Below are positions 37,001 to 46,097 of a stretch of DNA of 64,000 bases, one piece after another (within the stretch, counting starts at the first letter, position 1; each line of letters opens with the position of its first letter). A model generated the notes under the pieces. It saw only the letters and a program-made list of their open reading frames with translations. It did not search any database and was not told where the DNA came from. A program made the translations under genes and the position numbers. The stretch lies in the NCBI GenBank assembly GCA_036245805.1, contig BTRK01000005.1:16158984-16222983 (forward strand), given 5' to 3'. The DNA is from Pristionchus mayeri. Its lineage: Eukaryota; Nematoda; Chromadorea; Rhabditida; Neodiplogasteridae.

Positions 37001-39396
37001 AGAACCCCTGGTTGCGAGTAAAGTGACTGTGAATTCGATATTCGAAAACTATTGGTCCAAAATTATAAATCAAATAAATAAATTAGAATGAAGTATCAAA
37101 TCTGACCTCTCATGTGTCCCATCATGTGCGGCGGCGGGCCGCCCATCGGATCGTACCCGTTGTCCCAACCTGCAAAGGAAAAGACTAGCTGTTAACCGGG
37201 ACCGAACGTGGACGGCATTTCTGCTAGCTGCAAGACCCTCCCGGTTTTCGGATAGTGCCCATTATACTTTACGGTACCAGCTTCTGTATACGCTGCCGGT
37301 TTTGTCGCTGAAGTAGCTGAAGTAGTTTTGTCGCCCTCTTGGATTTAGAAAATCAGCAGCAATCTCTGCCCATGTATGACAGGGACTCGCATCAACAACA
37401 ACTCTCTCCTTGACGTCAAAAGGGATTAAGCAGACGTTTTTCTCCGCTACGCCATGCATTGTATTCACCCTTCAACCCTATACGCTGTGATATCGTATAG
37501 AAGTAACGTTGCAAAATGTAGCGTCTTCTTCATCTCATCTCCCGTACCTGGTGGTGGTCCCATCATTCCTGGATGGTGTCCTGGTGGGGGTCCGCCGTAG
37601 TCGCCTCTGCCCCTCCATCCTCCACCGCGGTAGCCTCTACCGCGACCACCTCGACCTAAGAATTTACATTTCGAAAAATAAAAGCAGGCTGGATTTGTGT
37701 TTCACCATAGCAACTTAATAGCCGTAGTTGATCAAAACTAGTGGAGATTTGACAACCGATTCTATCAAAAATATCATCTCCCTCCTCGTCTTCGACCTAC
37801 CGTATCCCCACTGTGGAGATCCGTATCCTCCCCTTCCTCCTCCATATCCATCATTGTACTGTCCTCCTCCGCCGTAGTGGCGATAGGGAGGGGGCGGAGG
37901 CACGCGACCATACGGACGACGATCCTCGTACTCCTCATCGTACTACAATTTGTATTTTTTGCACATTTAAATTTTAAAATGATAACAATGATTTCAGAGA
38001 AAGAAAAGACATTGTTAAATAAATTTGAAAATAAGTTCAGGAACTAGTGCCGTCGAACGACTTCGCCACAAGACACAACCATCTATACAACAAGAACAAC
38101 GGAAATAAACAGGGCCAAATCACGAGAGGTGTCTTCAGTACCTCCTCCCTGCCATCTCTACTCCACGGACGCCTGTCTCCGTCTCTGTTCTCGCCGCCCC
38201 TCCACTCGGGCTGCTGAAACAACTACTTGATACTCTGCATACTATTAAAAATAAGCATTACATGAACTTTACGACACTAATAATGCAATCTAATCCACTT
38301 CATTCACCAACCCGTCTCTGTCTCCTCTCGTATCCCTCCTCCCTTCCTCTCTCGTCTCCTCTCGAGTCGCTCCTCTCTCCTCCTCCCTCTCGATGCCCGC
38401 CATTCAACGACTCCTGCAACGCCACCACCACAATCACGACGCACAACTGGATTTACAGAATTCCAAATACAAAACACTGCCTTGAAACTTGACAACACGC
38501 CCACAAGCAGGTTTACAACACTGGATATATGTTCGCTCCAGCAGTCACCCAAGAAACTGTACAATCTGAGATGAATAGAACGACTAGGGAATAAAACGTT
38601 TAAAAAATGTGAAAATATATTAAGAAAAAAGGCAAACCTCCTTTGGGTCGGGCTCTCCCGAGGGCGTCTCTGCCTCTTCAGGAACTGGGATGTCCACTGT
38701 GGCAGCGGGGTCGGAGGTTTCTTCTGCAGCTGCCGGACTGCTGCTCGCATTGGGGAAGTCGCCGGCCGACTCCTGCGACTCCTCCGTCGCCGGGGGAGGA
38801 TCGCTGCAAATTGATTTGCCCATATCTACCCGCGCTTCCTCGGTTTCAGGACTGGAAAATCATTCTTGAGGTGACTCTTACTAAAATTCACGTAGGTTTA
38901 AAAAAAACAACAGCAAATACGCTTGAGAACGATATCTATTGAATCTTTTCTTATCACTTACCTGTACAACAACATTAACACGAGTTTAAATATATAAATT
39001 TAAAAACGAACTCCGCCTCTTGCGGTGCTTCATCCACATTCGTCTCTTCCACGGCTCCATCCACAGAATCCGCAGCCTGAATTTTTGTTTTAAAAACTGT
39101 GTATTCCGCTCCATCAAATACGTCCTTTTCAACACACTATATACATCTTAAATGTCATCGATAGCAATTAAAATTGGCTCCATTTCGAACCAATCCAATC
39201 CATTCAAGCAGGGATGAGTCAGACTACCTTCGCTCCCCTTCCTCTTCCTCGTCCTCTTCCACCGCCTCGGCCTCTCTTAGGCGGCGAGACTGCCACTGGA
39301 GCCTCCTCTGCAACAAAATCCATGATTTAGAAGAAAAAACATTTTCCGGGCACGCAATTCAACCAAGAAGTGTAACTTACCTTTTCCATCGCTCAT
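8109..39396 (-). CDS. met-1: SETD2/MET-1-type histone H3K36 methyltransferase (1869 aa, 57 exons)
   Basis: The SETD2/Set2 family methylates histone H3 lysine 36, travelling with elongating RNA polymerase II through a C-terminal SRI domain that binds its phosphorylated tail. I chained 57 exons over 31.3 kb; the lengths sum to 1870 codons with stop and every junction keeps frame. Domain order is diagnostic: AWS (about residues 823-868), SET (869-1000), post-SET (1001-1026), WW (about 1664-1712) and SRI (about 1790-1869). SET hallmarks FLNHSCDPNA and GEEITFDYRF are intact, so the enzyme looks active. The N-terminal 820 residues are Gly/Pro-rich, then acidic coiled coil, then Arg-Ser rich. Length fits the family (C. 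elegans MET-1 is about 1600 aa). Transposons fill introns 14, 18, 19 and 49. Intron 16 has a GC donor. The start (MSDGK) lies just below an AG at 39407, a possible trans-splice site. The split of the N-terminal exons is the least certain part. Exon lists are given in the sub-features. Confidence 0.93.
10205..13025. mobile_element. Large foldback element with internal tandem units (SETD2 intron 49)
   Basis: This is a 2.8-kb inverted repeat centred near 11610. A unit containing GGTCCCAGAGCCGGCTTTT and TAGGAAATTTCCGGTTTTGC occurs three times on plus (near 10328, 10772, 11262) and three times inverted (near 11925, 12426, 12885), at 440-500 bp spacing. The ends are inverted too: ATATCACG...ATCACGACTCAGTGGAGG at 10205-10232 mirrors the sequence ending about 13025. 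Each unit carries GATCAAAGATC words. No transposase is visible, so it is non-autonomous. It abuts an AT microsatellite and the LINE tail. Confidence 0.75.
13022..13077. repeat. AT dinucleotide microsatellite
   Basis: About 56 bp of uninterrupted AT repeat. It lies exactly between the foldback end and the 3' end of the minus-strand LINE copy. The other LINE copy at 33190-33204 also ends in a TA run, so this is most likely the expanded LINE tail. Confidence 0.9.
13078..15004 (-). pseudogene. 5'-truncated, decayed CR1-like LINE (reverse transcriptase part)
   Basis: Minus-strand copy of the LINE family at 29.1-33.2 kb. Reverse transcriptase motifs are recognisable: DFAKAFDRVSHPKL, GSVLGPLLFLIY (14735-13941) and YADDIKIYRSF (13959-13360), with an upstream fragment at 15006-14659. 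The frame is broken at least twice, including next to the catalytic YADD near 13960. The endonuclease part is missing, so it is a 5'-truncated insertion, in the same orientation as the SETD2 host gene. Confidence 0.88.
14998..15049. repeat. 25-bp direct duplication at the truncated LINE 5' end
   Basis: TTATGTGCAATGTAACAACG followed by GGTTA occurs at 14998-15022 and again at 15025-15049 with two bases between. It sits where LINE homology stops, so it may be a rearrangement made during target-primed insertion. Confidence 0.7.
18203..18253. repeat. Short tandem repeat (2 x 25 bp)
   Basis: The unit CCAAGTGCTGTGTTCAGCAC plus a few A/T bases is repeated twice in tandem inside SETD2 intron 39; each copy contains the near-palindrome GTGCTGTGTTCAGCAC. 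No function inferred. Confidence 0.7.
18462..19389. other. SETD2 intron 38, nothing recognised
   Basis: This 0.9-kb intron holds AT-rich sequence with repeated GGGCATGTTT words near 18690-18735 and GGTCATGTTT or CGTCATGTTT words near 19060-19090. No gene or structured element was recognised. Confidence 0.5.
20919..22589 (-). other. met-1: SETD2 exons 26-32: AWS, SET and post-SET catalytic core
   Basis: Exons: 22452-22589 (AWS, cysteine pattern CDC, CGVSC, VECGRKC, GCTNKR), 22099-22178, 21778-21846 (FIIEYIGEVV), 21565-21672 (HHYLMTVTDW, IDATKYGNSSR), 21386-21428 (FLNHSCDPNA), 21177-21274 (GEEITFDYRFQNYG), 20919-20994 (post-SET, CQCGASTCRGYL). The methyl donor and lysine channel residues expected for the family are present. 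The zinc cysteines of AWS and post-SET look complete. Confidence 0.95.
21922..22033. mobile_element. hAT-like palindromic MITE with 8-bp target duplication
   Basis: The 112-bp element lies in SETD2 intron 27. The terminal repeats begin TAGTGATGCCAAAA on the left and TAGGGATGACAAAA on the inverted right end, as in hAT elements. Inside, 38-bp arms are perfectly complementary (21932-21969 with 21986-22023) around a 16-base loop. It is flanked by a perfect 8-bp direct repeat CTCACAAT (21914-21921 and 22034-22041), the hAT hallmark. There is no coding capacity. Confidence 0.9.
24463..27482. mobile_element. Inner TTAA-flanked foldback X (two palindromic units)
   Basis: The terminal inverted repeat is GAGACCCTCCACGAGAGAAC at the left and its complement at the right, each outside end touching TTAA. 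The interior is two tandem palindromes, about 24540-25910 and 25990-27395, both with ends reading ACCGAGTGCTGATTGACGGC or a near match. The second unit begins with a further GAGACCCTCC copy after TTAA at 25911. TTAA target duplication is typical of piggyBac-type transposons, so a non-autonomous piggyBac-like origin is inferred. Confidence 0.75.
27487..28610. mobile_element. Inner TTAA-flanked palindrome Y
   Basis: Arms of about 550 bp are nearly perfectly complementary around a short centre near 28050. Ends read GCAATGTCCAAAAGGATAGA and its near complement, directly flanked by TTAA at 27483 and 28611. It shares one TTAA with element X. No coding function recognised. Confidence 0.78.
29260..30297 (+). 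CDS. LINE ORF1, Pro/Arg-rich putative RNA-binding protein (345 aa)
   Basis: This ORF precedes an endonuclease/reverse transcriptase ORF, so it is the LINE ORF1. A short helical stretch (KIEQEQQYSRRLEERIRELE) near residues 28-50 could form a coiled coil for trimer assembly. The middle part carries SLERSV-type hydrophobic and charged residues without zinc knuckles I can recognise. The C-terminal third is rich in Pro, Arg, Asn and His, as in nucleic acid binding ORF1 proteins. The stop codon overlaps the start region of the next frame by a few bases, suggesting reinitiation or a -1 shift for ORF2. Confidence 0.7.
   Translation: MSLSPTASPLAKKRKYTVTGSLEGVLQFCLSLSNKIEQEQQYSRRLEERIRELETRIPPPLDSSVATVDDVDMNSPSTSAAPPLTTNPNVSPTSSPTPSPETPSDLERSVVIARLPVDRSLSPAAQVRRDFDQVVSLTALTGIPCLPITVYRMPPAEVDSPHIRLTKVVLPTRKHASLFVKNANRVSRDSFFKEVYIRPSYADRENSRRKIPGPGCGRNGPDPTPSVRPTEPPRSQQSRPQSNGAPPRNRTRSRRDSVFTSASNHRPDHLNSRPRPLLNQTHHRNSSPFLPPNASSGYGAPPRPFFYRHIPNVPFLHQYPTPNPFLSHVSHYGTPPNFGAQGNWY
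30294..33082 (+). pseudogene. LINE ORF2, AP endonuclease plus reverse transcriptase, frame broken at a poly-C run
   Basis: The N-terminal part (30294-31259) is an apurinic-type endonuclease with LTETWLSP, RGGGVAII, TGDFNLPDINW and the final SDHSTVEF. The reverse transcriptase (in the frame 31100-33082) has DFAKAFDRVSHPKL, GSVLGPLLFLIY and YADDIKIYRSF, as in CR1-type LINEs. The two halves are in different frames; the switch falls at a run of 15 C near 31227-31241, which could be a real slippage mutation or a sequencing error. No ATG opens the second frame at its beginning (TTG at 30294). Otherwise it looks recently active. Confidence 0.85.
34154..39396 (-). other. met-1: SETD2 N-terminal exons 1-16: AT-hook-like, Gly/Pro-rich and coiled-coil part
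   Basis: Exons: 39381-39396, 39228-39307, 39012-39076, 38638-38851, 38142-38213, 37801-37942, 37548-37655, 37107-37169, 36683-36918, 36554-36601, 36285-36380, 35996-36150, 35620-35701, 35494-35551, 34300-34407, 34154-34223. They encode an RGRG-rich stretch (PKRGRGGGRGRGRG), an acidic Pro/Ser segment, a tract of Gly-Tyr and Gly-Gly-Arg repeats, a long Pro/His/Gly stretch (about 225-332), and a charged helix (about 333-400) leading to an Ala-rich run. Such tracts are low complexity; the junction phases, not homology, tie them to the SET part. Exon 16 ends at a GC donor, AG|GCAAGT. Confidence 0.8.
34433..35346. mobile_element. Mariner-like element, non-autonomous (SETD2 intron 14)
   Basis: 914 bp bounded by inverted repeats TTAGGCTGTTGCAAAAGTCT and TTAGGTTGTTGCAAAAGTCC (right end read on minus), extending to about 25 bp with few mismatches, flanked by TA on both sides (34431-34432, 35347-35348). 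TA duplication and TTAGG-type ends fit the Tc1/mariner superfamily. I find no intact transposase or D,D34D motif; the interior is AT-rich and degraded or deleted. Confidence 0.8.
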
Positions 39397-40432
39397 AAAA
39401 ATATAACTAGAAGTAGTTTTATTCACTGGTGTTTCGAAGTACAGTTTAACTTGCCGTCACACTACAACCTAATCAAACACTATTACGCTGTCAGCCTCGG
39501 TTCAATAAGAACGAGGATACCTCCCCTGAATCGTACACACACTCTCCGTAGGAAATAAAAATACATAATATTAAAATCTCGCCTGGTGGGGCCTGTCCCG
39601 ATCTTCTCGCCGATCGTCGCAGCATTCCTCTGGCGGCGACCGACCGACTCACTGGTTGCACAAATGAAGGTTTACCTGCAACCAGAATCCACTCAGACGG
39701 AACCAACTACCACGTGCCCAAAAGTCAATCGCCCTCTCCCTTCAAACAAAGGGAACCACCTGTCCATAATGCCAGGCCTCCCTCTGAAAAACAATGAACG
39801 AATCTGGGCCGTAATTCTTCAGATATGCTATCAACGGCGACATCAACCGATCCATCAAACGTGCTTGCTCGGTTGAAAAGGGTTTTATCGTACGGCAAAC
39901 TCAACAAATTTATAACAATACAAACATGTACCGGTAACAGTTCCTAGAGATGAAGGTAAACTATTTCCTACTAGAAAGCTTAGTGGGAGATCGATGGGGA
40001 GGGGGATGCGTAGCAGCTTAAAGGGAGCGTACAACCGAATAAGGCGGGGGATTGTTCTCATCAGGGTGAGGGGGCAGTCAGTCTGTGATACTGGCGAGAG
40101 TGTGGGATGACGAGAGAGTGTCTGTCTCTCTCGCTGCACGCTCTGGCAGAAAGGAAGGAAGGGGAAGGGTGAGAGGGGTAGACGAGCAATTGATTGCTAG
40201 AACCTTACGGGCGAGTCAGGGAACTGTGAAGGGGGAAAGGGGGCTATCCACTCCGTCGATTACTTCCGTTTCGACGGGTGGAGTCAATGCCTTATCTAAA
40301 CAACAACCACTCCACCATCCATTTTCGAAATTCCGAGACAAATAATCGTTGCGTCTCGGACCTTTACACGGCGATCGAGAGAAGTATTTATACTGTCAGA
40401 TCATGGGGAATAAGTAAACGATAACTCACGAC
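39397..40432. other. Intergenic region, SETD2 upstream sequence
   Basis: Roughly 1 kb between the TFIIIC-like stop and the SETD2 start; it must hold the SETD2 promoter and the 3' UTR of the upstream gene. GAGAGTGTCTGTCTCTCTCG near 40110-40135 recalls the MITE arms. No gene seen. Confidence 0.5.
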
Positions 40433-41161
40433 TCAGTGCTTGGGCGCGACCTTGGAGGGAGACTTGCTAGTGGCAGCAGCAGCAGCCGCAGCTGCAGCAT
40501 CCTTGTCGACGACCGCCGTGAGAAGAGCCTTCTCCGTCTTGAGCATCTTCTGATTCACTGACAGCACCTCGAAACACGATCAATAAGATAAATATAAAAC
40601 AAAATGGGCTAAAAATAGATATTGCAATATTTAAGTATATATTTGACGAGAAGAGATTGCTGACGACATCATAAGGCTTATTCGAAGTATCAATTGAAAA
40701 ATATCAAAGACTATGAGAGAACCTTCAAATGCTGGTTGTTGTCGGCTTGCAAAATGATGTGCGTTCCAACTGCTTTCGACCAATGGCCAGTATAGAGCGA
40801 ATTTCCGACCTGAAAATGATAGCATAAGATTCCCAAAGCAAATTTAAGTTAGAAAGTTTAAGAAAAAGAGATAGCTTACTTGCATAATAGGATTGCTGGT
40901 CCCCGGCCGCCGAATATTGACGTTTTCCGCCTCTACTGCGTCACGGAAGATTTGGGCATCGAGCACACCGTCAACCTTCATTACATGAAAGTTTAACCAC
41001 TATTTCAGCCTAATTCAAGCCGAACCAAGAGAAGAACTTCTGAAATTTAGCCAGAAAACAGTGCGGGAAAATACCTCGGCAATCATGATTTGCTCTTCCC
41101 ATTCGTCGTCGGAAGTGGACGAACCAGCAGCTGGTTGTTGTGCGGCTGACTTTCGGGGCAT
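40433..41161 (-). CDS. TFIIIC subunit 6-like (GTF3C6 family) protein (134 aa, 4 exons)
   Basis: GTF3C6 is the small beta-barrel subunit of TFIIIC, the factor that recognises internal promoters of tRNA and 5S genes for RNA polymerase III. Exons: 41075-41161, 40880-40975, 40723-40809, 40433-40567; all are multiples of three. The core matches the family pattern: an acidic WEEQIMIAEVDGVLD start, then PIMQVGNSLYTGHWSKAVGT, then a strand with LKVLSVNQKMLKTEKALL. The C-terminus ends in an Ala run and basic tail. The start is preceded by TTGTTCAG and one base, a likely trans-splice site. It is divergent from MUS81 with 583 bp between the starts. Identification rests on this motif and size, not on a search. 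Confidence 0.68.
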
Positions 41162-41744
41162 TCTGAACAATAAATTATGTTTATCGAGGCGAGAAAATCA
41201 ATAAATTGTAAACGGCGTTCAAATGAGGCACAGTGCGACACTCAAGTGCGCCAGTGACAGACTACACGACGGAAATGGGAAATGGAAGAAACGTTCAAAT
41301 TGTATTTTGGTTGACTATTTATCTTTACAGAGTTATTCACCTCGAATATCTAGATATACCTTGGCAGATCACGACAAAAATAAACTGTAAACATTATAAT
41401 TTAGCCTGTTGTTAATACCTAGCTATGGCCTAGGGTCATTGGGTGCATCACAATCGATTCAGTTAGTTACATGAATTTGTTGATTTCAGCAACTTGTAAA
41501 TTAGCCAATAATTAACTCATATTTTCCCTGAATCTACAATACCGTAATGCAAAAGTTCTGCTCGGGACATCCGATCGATATGCCCTTATTCTCATGATAA
41601 TCACGTAACTTAAGTACCGTATTCCAACTAGTAAAAACTTGTTGAAACCAATTTTTCTTTTCCGCACTTTTTCATGCGAAAGCTTTGTTTTGACTTCCGT
41701 CGAGTCTTCGTTTGTTCCCCTGTTTTATGTATTTCGTATTTTAG
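41162..41744. promoter_or_regulatory. Shared upstream region of TFIIIC-like and MUS81 genes
   Basis: 583 bp between two divergent start codons, with a splice-acceptor-like AG next to each. It must contain both promoters. No specific binding site can be named; an inverted GTACCGTA-type word occurs near 41540 and 41615. Confidence 0.5.
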
Positions 41745-44700
41745 ATGGCGGGCCGGGTCACCGTAAGGCTCGAGCATCCGCGCAATGTGATGTACGTTCG
41801 AGTGCTCGAAGCTTGGAAAGAGGCAAGCGAGTTCCTAGTTGCTCCTAATTAGTTGCCTTCTTAACTCCATTCACACTGATTGTTCAGAGGGAGTCTGAAA
41901 ACGCCTCCAAGATGGTCTACTCCATCTTCAATGCTATGAAGAGCATCAAGAGCTGCCCGTTGCGGATAGAAGGCTTCGAGGGATTGAAACGAATAAATGG
42001 CCAGTTGTCTGTTGTCTTCTGCTTTTCATACATGATGAAGTCATGAATCTCATCCTGAACTCCTTCAGGTGTGGGTGATGTGATCGCCGCTCGGCTGGAA
42101 GCGTGCTGGGAAACATTCTCGTTCGAGTTAGGCGACGACATCAAGAGTGTCACCAAAGTGAAAGAAGCGCTGACGAAGGAAAAGGCAGATGCACTACTGG
42201 ATGCCACGAAGAAGGTGACTAGACATCTGCCCCAGCCCACTATTTCATCATCTTTTCATCACCATGACCACTGTATTATGTGGAAGTTCTCACTCATTTA
42301 GCTATGCCTTATATCCTTTATTTAGACCGAAGATTTATATTTTTCGAGGCTAAGCACAAAGGCCGTGTTCCAAGTCTGAAGCAATCCGCTCCTACGACTA
42401 CTAAAGCCAGTATGCTGAGTCCTGCCTAATCGATAATGCAGTATTGATTTAGCCTCATCTGGCGCCAAGCGACTTTCGGCTAGTCAGAATCCGTCCACGT
42501 CGAAAGCCAACGACGACGATGAATTCGTGGAGGAAGAGGACATAGTCCCTGTAAGTGGGCTTGACTCACTTACTTGTGAAGCTTTGACGCTCTGAACGTT
42601 GGTGGTCATCTAATCACAATTCTTCATATTATTGTTCATGGACGCTTTTGGAATGGGCTAATTGTGAAGGCTGATATGCCGTATGCATGTTCCTTTCTCT
42701 CCAGAAAAAGTTGCCTCGATTCAACTCGGATCCGGTTGTGCCGAGTGCTCGGTGTGACAGTGGCAAGTCGACGGCATCCTCGAGTGGACCCTCCACCTCG
42801 AGCTCCTTCGGAAGGACGAGCTCGAGAGATGGTAAGTGACTGTAGTCTACAGTATATCTTTCCATCTGGTGAATGAAATTATCGATTGATATCATTGCAG
42901 ATATGGACGAGGAGGACGGCGGCATGGAATACGTCAGCATCGAGCCGAGAGATGCGGCTGAAGTGAGTGGATAGTCGGTTTTCCTGCACATCGCCGCAAC
43001 CGATTTATCACATCACCTTTCATCAAACTTCAAAAATACAGCAACGAATCGTTGGGCAAGATGTGGAAGAACCGGAGCGTTTGCTAAAAAAATCAATCGA
43101 TAATCTCAGGTGATTCTCATCATGGATCTCGCCGAGAAGAACGGGAACGCGAAGAAGACTTCAGTTGTCGAGCTATTGGAGAAGAAAGATATTCGGGTGA
43201 GCTGCTCCCTTTAGAACTGGAAATGTGTGGGATCTTCCTGGCTTTCAAAGGCACACTCGTCTCCCACTCTATTGCTCTTTTGGGATCTGATCTATGGTCA
43301 TAGCAAGGAGGGAAGAGTCTGTGCTATTGTAGATCGATAACTGAAATACAAAATATTGATCGATCGATCGATCGAGAAAGGAAATAGGCAATCAATTGAG
43401 GTGGAGCGACGTCGTCTCTCGGTGGGAGACTACATGTGGATCGCACGGAAGATGGACGGGAGTGAGATGTGCATGGACTGGGTCGTCGAGAGGAAGACAT
43501 GGGGGGATCTCGACTCCAGCATCAAGAAGGTACGCTGAGAGATACTGTAGACTACAGTATGTATGACCACCAAAAATGTGATAAGCTACAGTACACTGCA
43601 GAGTCGCTACGAGGAACAGAAGCAAAGGCTACGAGCGGCTCCCTTCACCAATCGAGTAGGTCACACCTGTGACGTCATCAACAATCGATCGAAATACCCA
43701 TCGGAGGCTGTTTATTCAACATGTTAACGTGTACGAGTGTGGAACGGGGGAGTACGGTAGGCGGGGGTGAGTAGTGATGAGAGGCCGCTACGAGGGCGGG
43801 CAAGTAGGTGCGAGAGGTACGATCGTCTATACGGTAGTGGTGGTGTGGCGTGGTGCGGCGAGTGCGACAGTGGTGGCCGAGCTATCCCAAATCATAGCTG
43901 AAGCAAGCGGCCACCGTAGTTCTTGGGTAAGTCAACATTTTGGGCCAAGAGTCGCGGGCTGGATCGACCACTGTGTTTGCTGCACGTAGTCCGACTGGAG
44001 GTCATCTGGAAGGACGATGGTGTGCACGGATTACTGTAGACGACGATTACCGTAGGGCGACGAGATGTCACGCGAAGCCACCATCTGCCCGAACATGGGC
44101 TGTTGCGCCTGAAGAGTGTGGCATTAGTGCGGTTGGGGATATGGTGTGGCGGAGAGGGGATATGGTCAATATTTGGAATACTGTATCGTTTACATGGGTA
44201 TGGTAGTACCTGCAAGTTCATCCAGACGCGGATGGGCATGCTGAGCGGAGACATGAAGGTGACCTGAAGATAGAGAGGTAGGGGTACGGTAGAGGCCGGG
44301 ATACTGTAGGCTAGGATACTTCGAGATACTGTAGGAGGGTCCTCACCATGATGACGCGCAGAGGTGTGAAGGGTGTCGAGAAGGGCGAGAGAGAGAGGGG
44401 AGGAGAGGGAATAGAACAGCCGACCGCGTGGGATGAGAACGAGAGCAGGGAATAAATGGAGAAGGCGAGGGAGGAGGAGGAAGTGATTTGGAGGAGCACT
44501 TTGCATAGAAACTGTAGACGATTGACTGGTTGTTGTTGTTTTTCACGTATTTTTTTCGTGAAAAAATATGATTTGGCACGTAAAATGGTCGAAGTCAGCG
44601 AGTCTTTCTGTGTAGTATGCAAGTGTGTGGGTAGATACTGTAGGCACTAGTGATGCCAAATTGGCGCGCGCTCTCTCGCTCTGTCTGACCGGCGAGAGAG

Positions 44701-46097
44701 CGTGCGAAACGAGGAGAGTACGCGCCGTTTTGCCATCACTAGTAGTCACCAAATCTTTGCCTCTATTGCTAGCGAGAGAACGTGTGATTTGGAGAAGGCG
44801 AGGAGGCTGCATATCTGCAGGTCTACCTGATCGAAGGCCAGCGAGACGGCGAGTCGCACCTGCAGCAGGCACTCGCGACCACCATGCTGCACGACAACTT
44901 CCTCATCCAGGTATACGGTGCCATCAGACGGATAACATTGATCGACAACTGACTATTCAGCGGACGCTCTCGTGCCACAAGTCGGCCGAGTTCCTGGCTT
45001 CGCTGACGCGACGACTACAGGAGCAGGCGAAGAGGGAGAAGGTGAGGAGAGAGAGAGAGGCGGATCTGATTGCGCTAGAGTAGGTCACTGGACGGTACAC
45101 GCCCCCTCTACCGAATGGGACAGTGCGCGTGCGATTCTCAATATGCCCATCGGCATTTGAACCATCTAGTTTGGCGTTATACGCACCACGTAAACGCCCA
45201 CAATTTGCGAATCTTCATTCATATTTCCTCTGCGCATGAAAACTACTCCAATAATATTGTTGCAAGTACACGTTGACCATTCCCTGAGTTACGATGACGC
45301 CGTCGTCGTTGAGATGCGTCGTGCGAGCTTCGAGAGCGTGCAGCAGTTCTCGAAGAAGTCGGCGTGCATCGATCGACTCATCGACATCTGGACGAGAATG
45401 CTCATGGTGGGAAGGGGTTGCGTGGCTGATCGTCTGACCAGTGGGGAGATGTCAATTGTTCTGTCCGAATCTTGATTTTAAAAAAAACTTGCAAAGACTC
45501 CCCAGGATAATATCAATAATTATGTTTTGCAATACGTAGTTTAATCGACGTGGGTTGTTAAAACGGAAGGAACGGATGAATTATCACATATCTTCGTACC
45601 GCGTAGTCGAATACTGAAACCAGCAAGCCCTGCAGGTGGTGCCAGGGATGTCTTCGGACTCGGCGAAGCTGGTGGCTGAGCGATTCCCCTCGATGAAGGC
45701 GCTGCACAAGATGTGGAAGGAGGACGATCAACCGGAGAAGAGACTGCTCAAGGAGGTCGCTCAACCAACCATTTACACATTGATATTCGCCATACTATGA
45801 CATATCCCTTCTTCTTCTATGCTTGGATAGTTCAAGTCGAAAATTCGACTGACGGGGAATAATCGTTTTGCCAACTGCTTTTCCACATTGCCATTCTGAT
45901 CTTATACGAACTGTTCTAAAACTGAGAGGTTGTGAAATCTATGGTTGCAGGCAGACTTGTTTAGAAACATACAATATATGACTTGCGAGATGATGTGAGA
46001 TAGCGACTGATTATTTGAGGTGCCTTCACTCGGAAGGGTGCAGGCTGCGAACATAGCACTCTTCTTCGAGCTGGGAATGAAGAGCGGGGCAGACTAA
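41745..46097 (+). CDS. mus-81: MUS81 structure-specific endonuclease (492 aa, 15 exons)
   Basis: MUS81, with an EME1-type partner, cuts branched DNA such as 3' flaps, forks and nicked junctions. Exons: 41745-41822, 41888-41999, 42069-42214, 42349-42409, 42453-42550, 42705-42831, 42901-42962, 43110-43196, 43401-43529, 43602-43655, 44821-44910, 44961-45079, 45289-45406, 45636-45755, 46020-46097. The N-terminal helix-hairpin-helix region (KMVYSIFNAMKSIKSCPLRI) is followed by an acidic Ser-rich linker. The XPF-type nuclease domain from about residue 229 has VGDYMWIARK and the catalytic VVERKTWGDLD (the ERK-x3-D motif). Then come REQK-like SRYEEQKQRL and VYLIEGQ, with the second hairpin region at the end (VVPGMSSDSAKLVAERF, PSLGRVQAANIALFF). 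Introns 1 and 2 both need GC donors; exon 4 borders are least certain. The start follows TATTTTAG directly. Length fits the family. Confidence 0.92.
43932..44622 (-). CDS. Probable nested antisense gene in MUS81 intron 10 (about 153 aa, 4 exons)
   Basis: Family not recognised. Exons on minus: 44347-44622, 44210-44263, 44051-44108, 43932-44005, closing in frame with GT-AG junctions. The last three look clearly protein-like: VTFMSPLSMPIRVWMNLQ, then AQQPMFGQMVASRDISSPYG, then DDLQSDYVQQTQWSIQPATL and a stop. The first exon is Ser/Pro/Leu-rich and its start is uncertain; the Met at 44622 is the only one in this frame, and a trans-splice-like CTACAG lies at 44514. A hydrophobic segment may span the exon 1/2 junction. 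It lies wholly inside an intron of MUS81 on the other strand. Confidence 0.45.
44648..44741. mobile_element. hAT-like palindromic MITE, second copy (MUS81 intron 10)
   Basis: Ends read TAGTGATGCCAAA and its inverted match TAGTGATGGCAAAA; the interior GCGCGCGCTCTCTCGCTCTG and following bases match the 21.9-kb copy, with the left arm shortened. Flanking 8-mers GTAGGCAC and GTAGTCAC differ at one base, consistent with an 8-bp duplication. Confidence 0.82.

Noticed and set aside
43892..44506. 204-aa single-exon minus frame
   Set aside because: It reads through the introns of the better spliced model; the exon sequences are protein-like only in the spliced frame.
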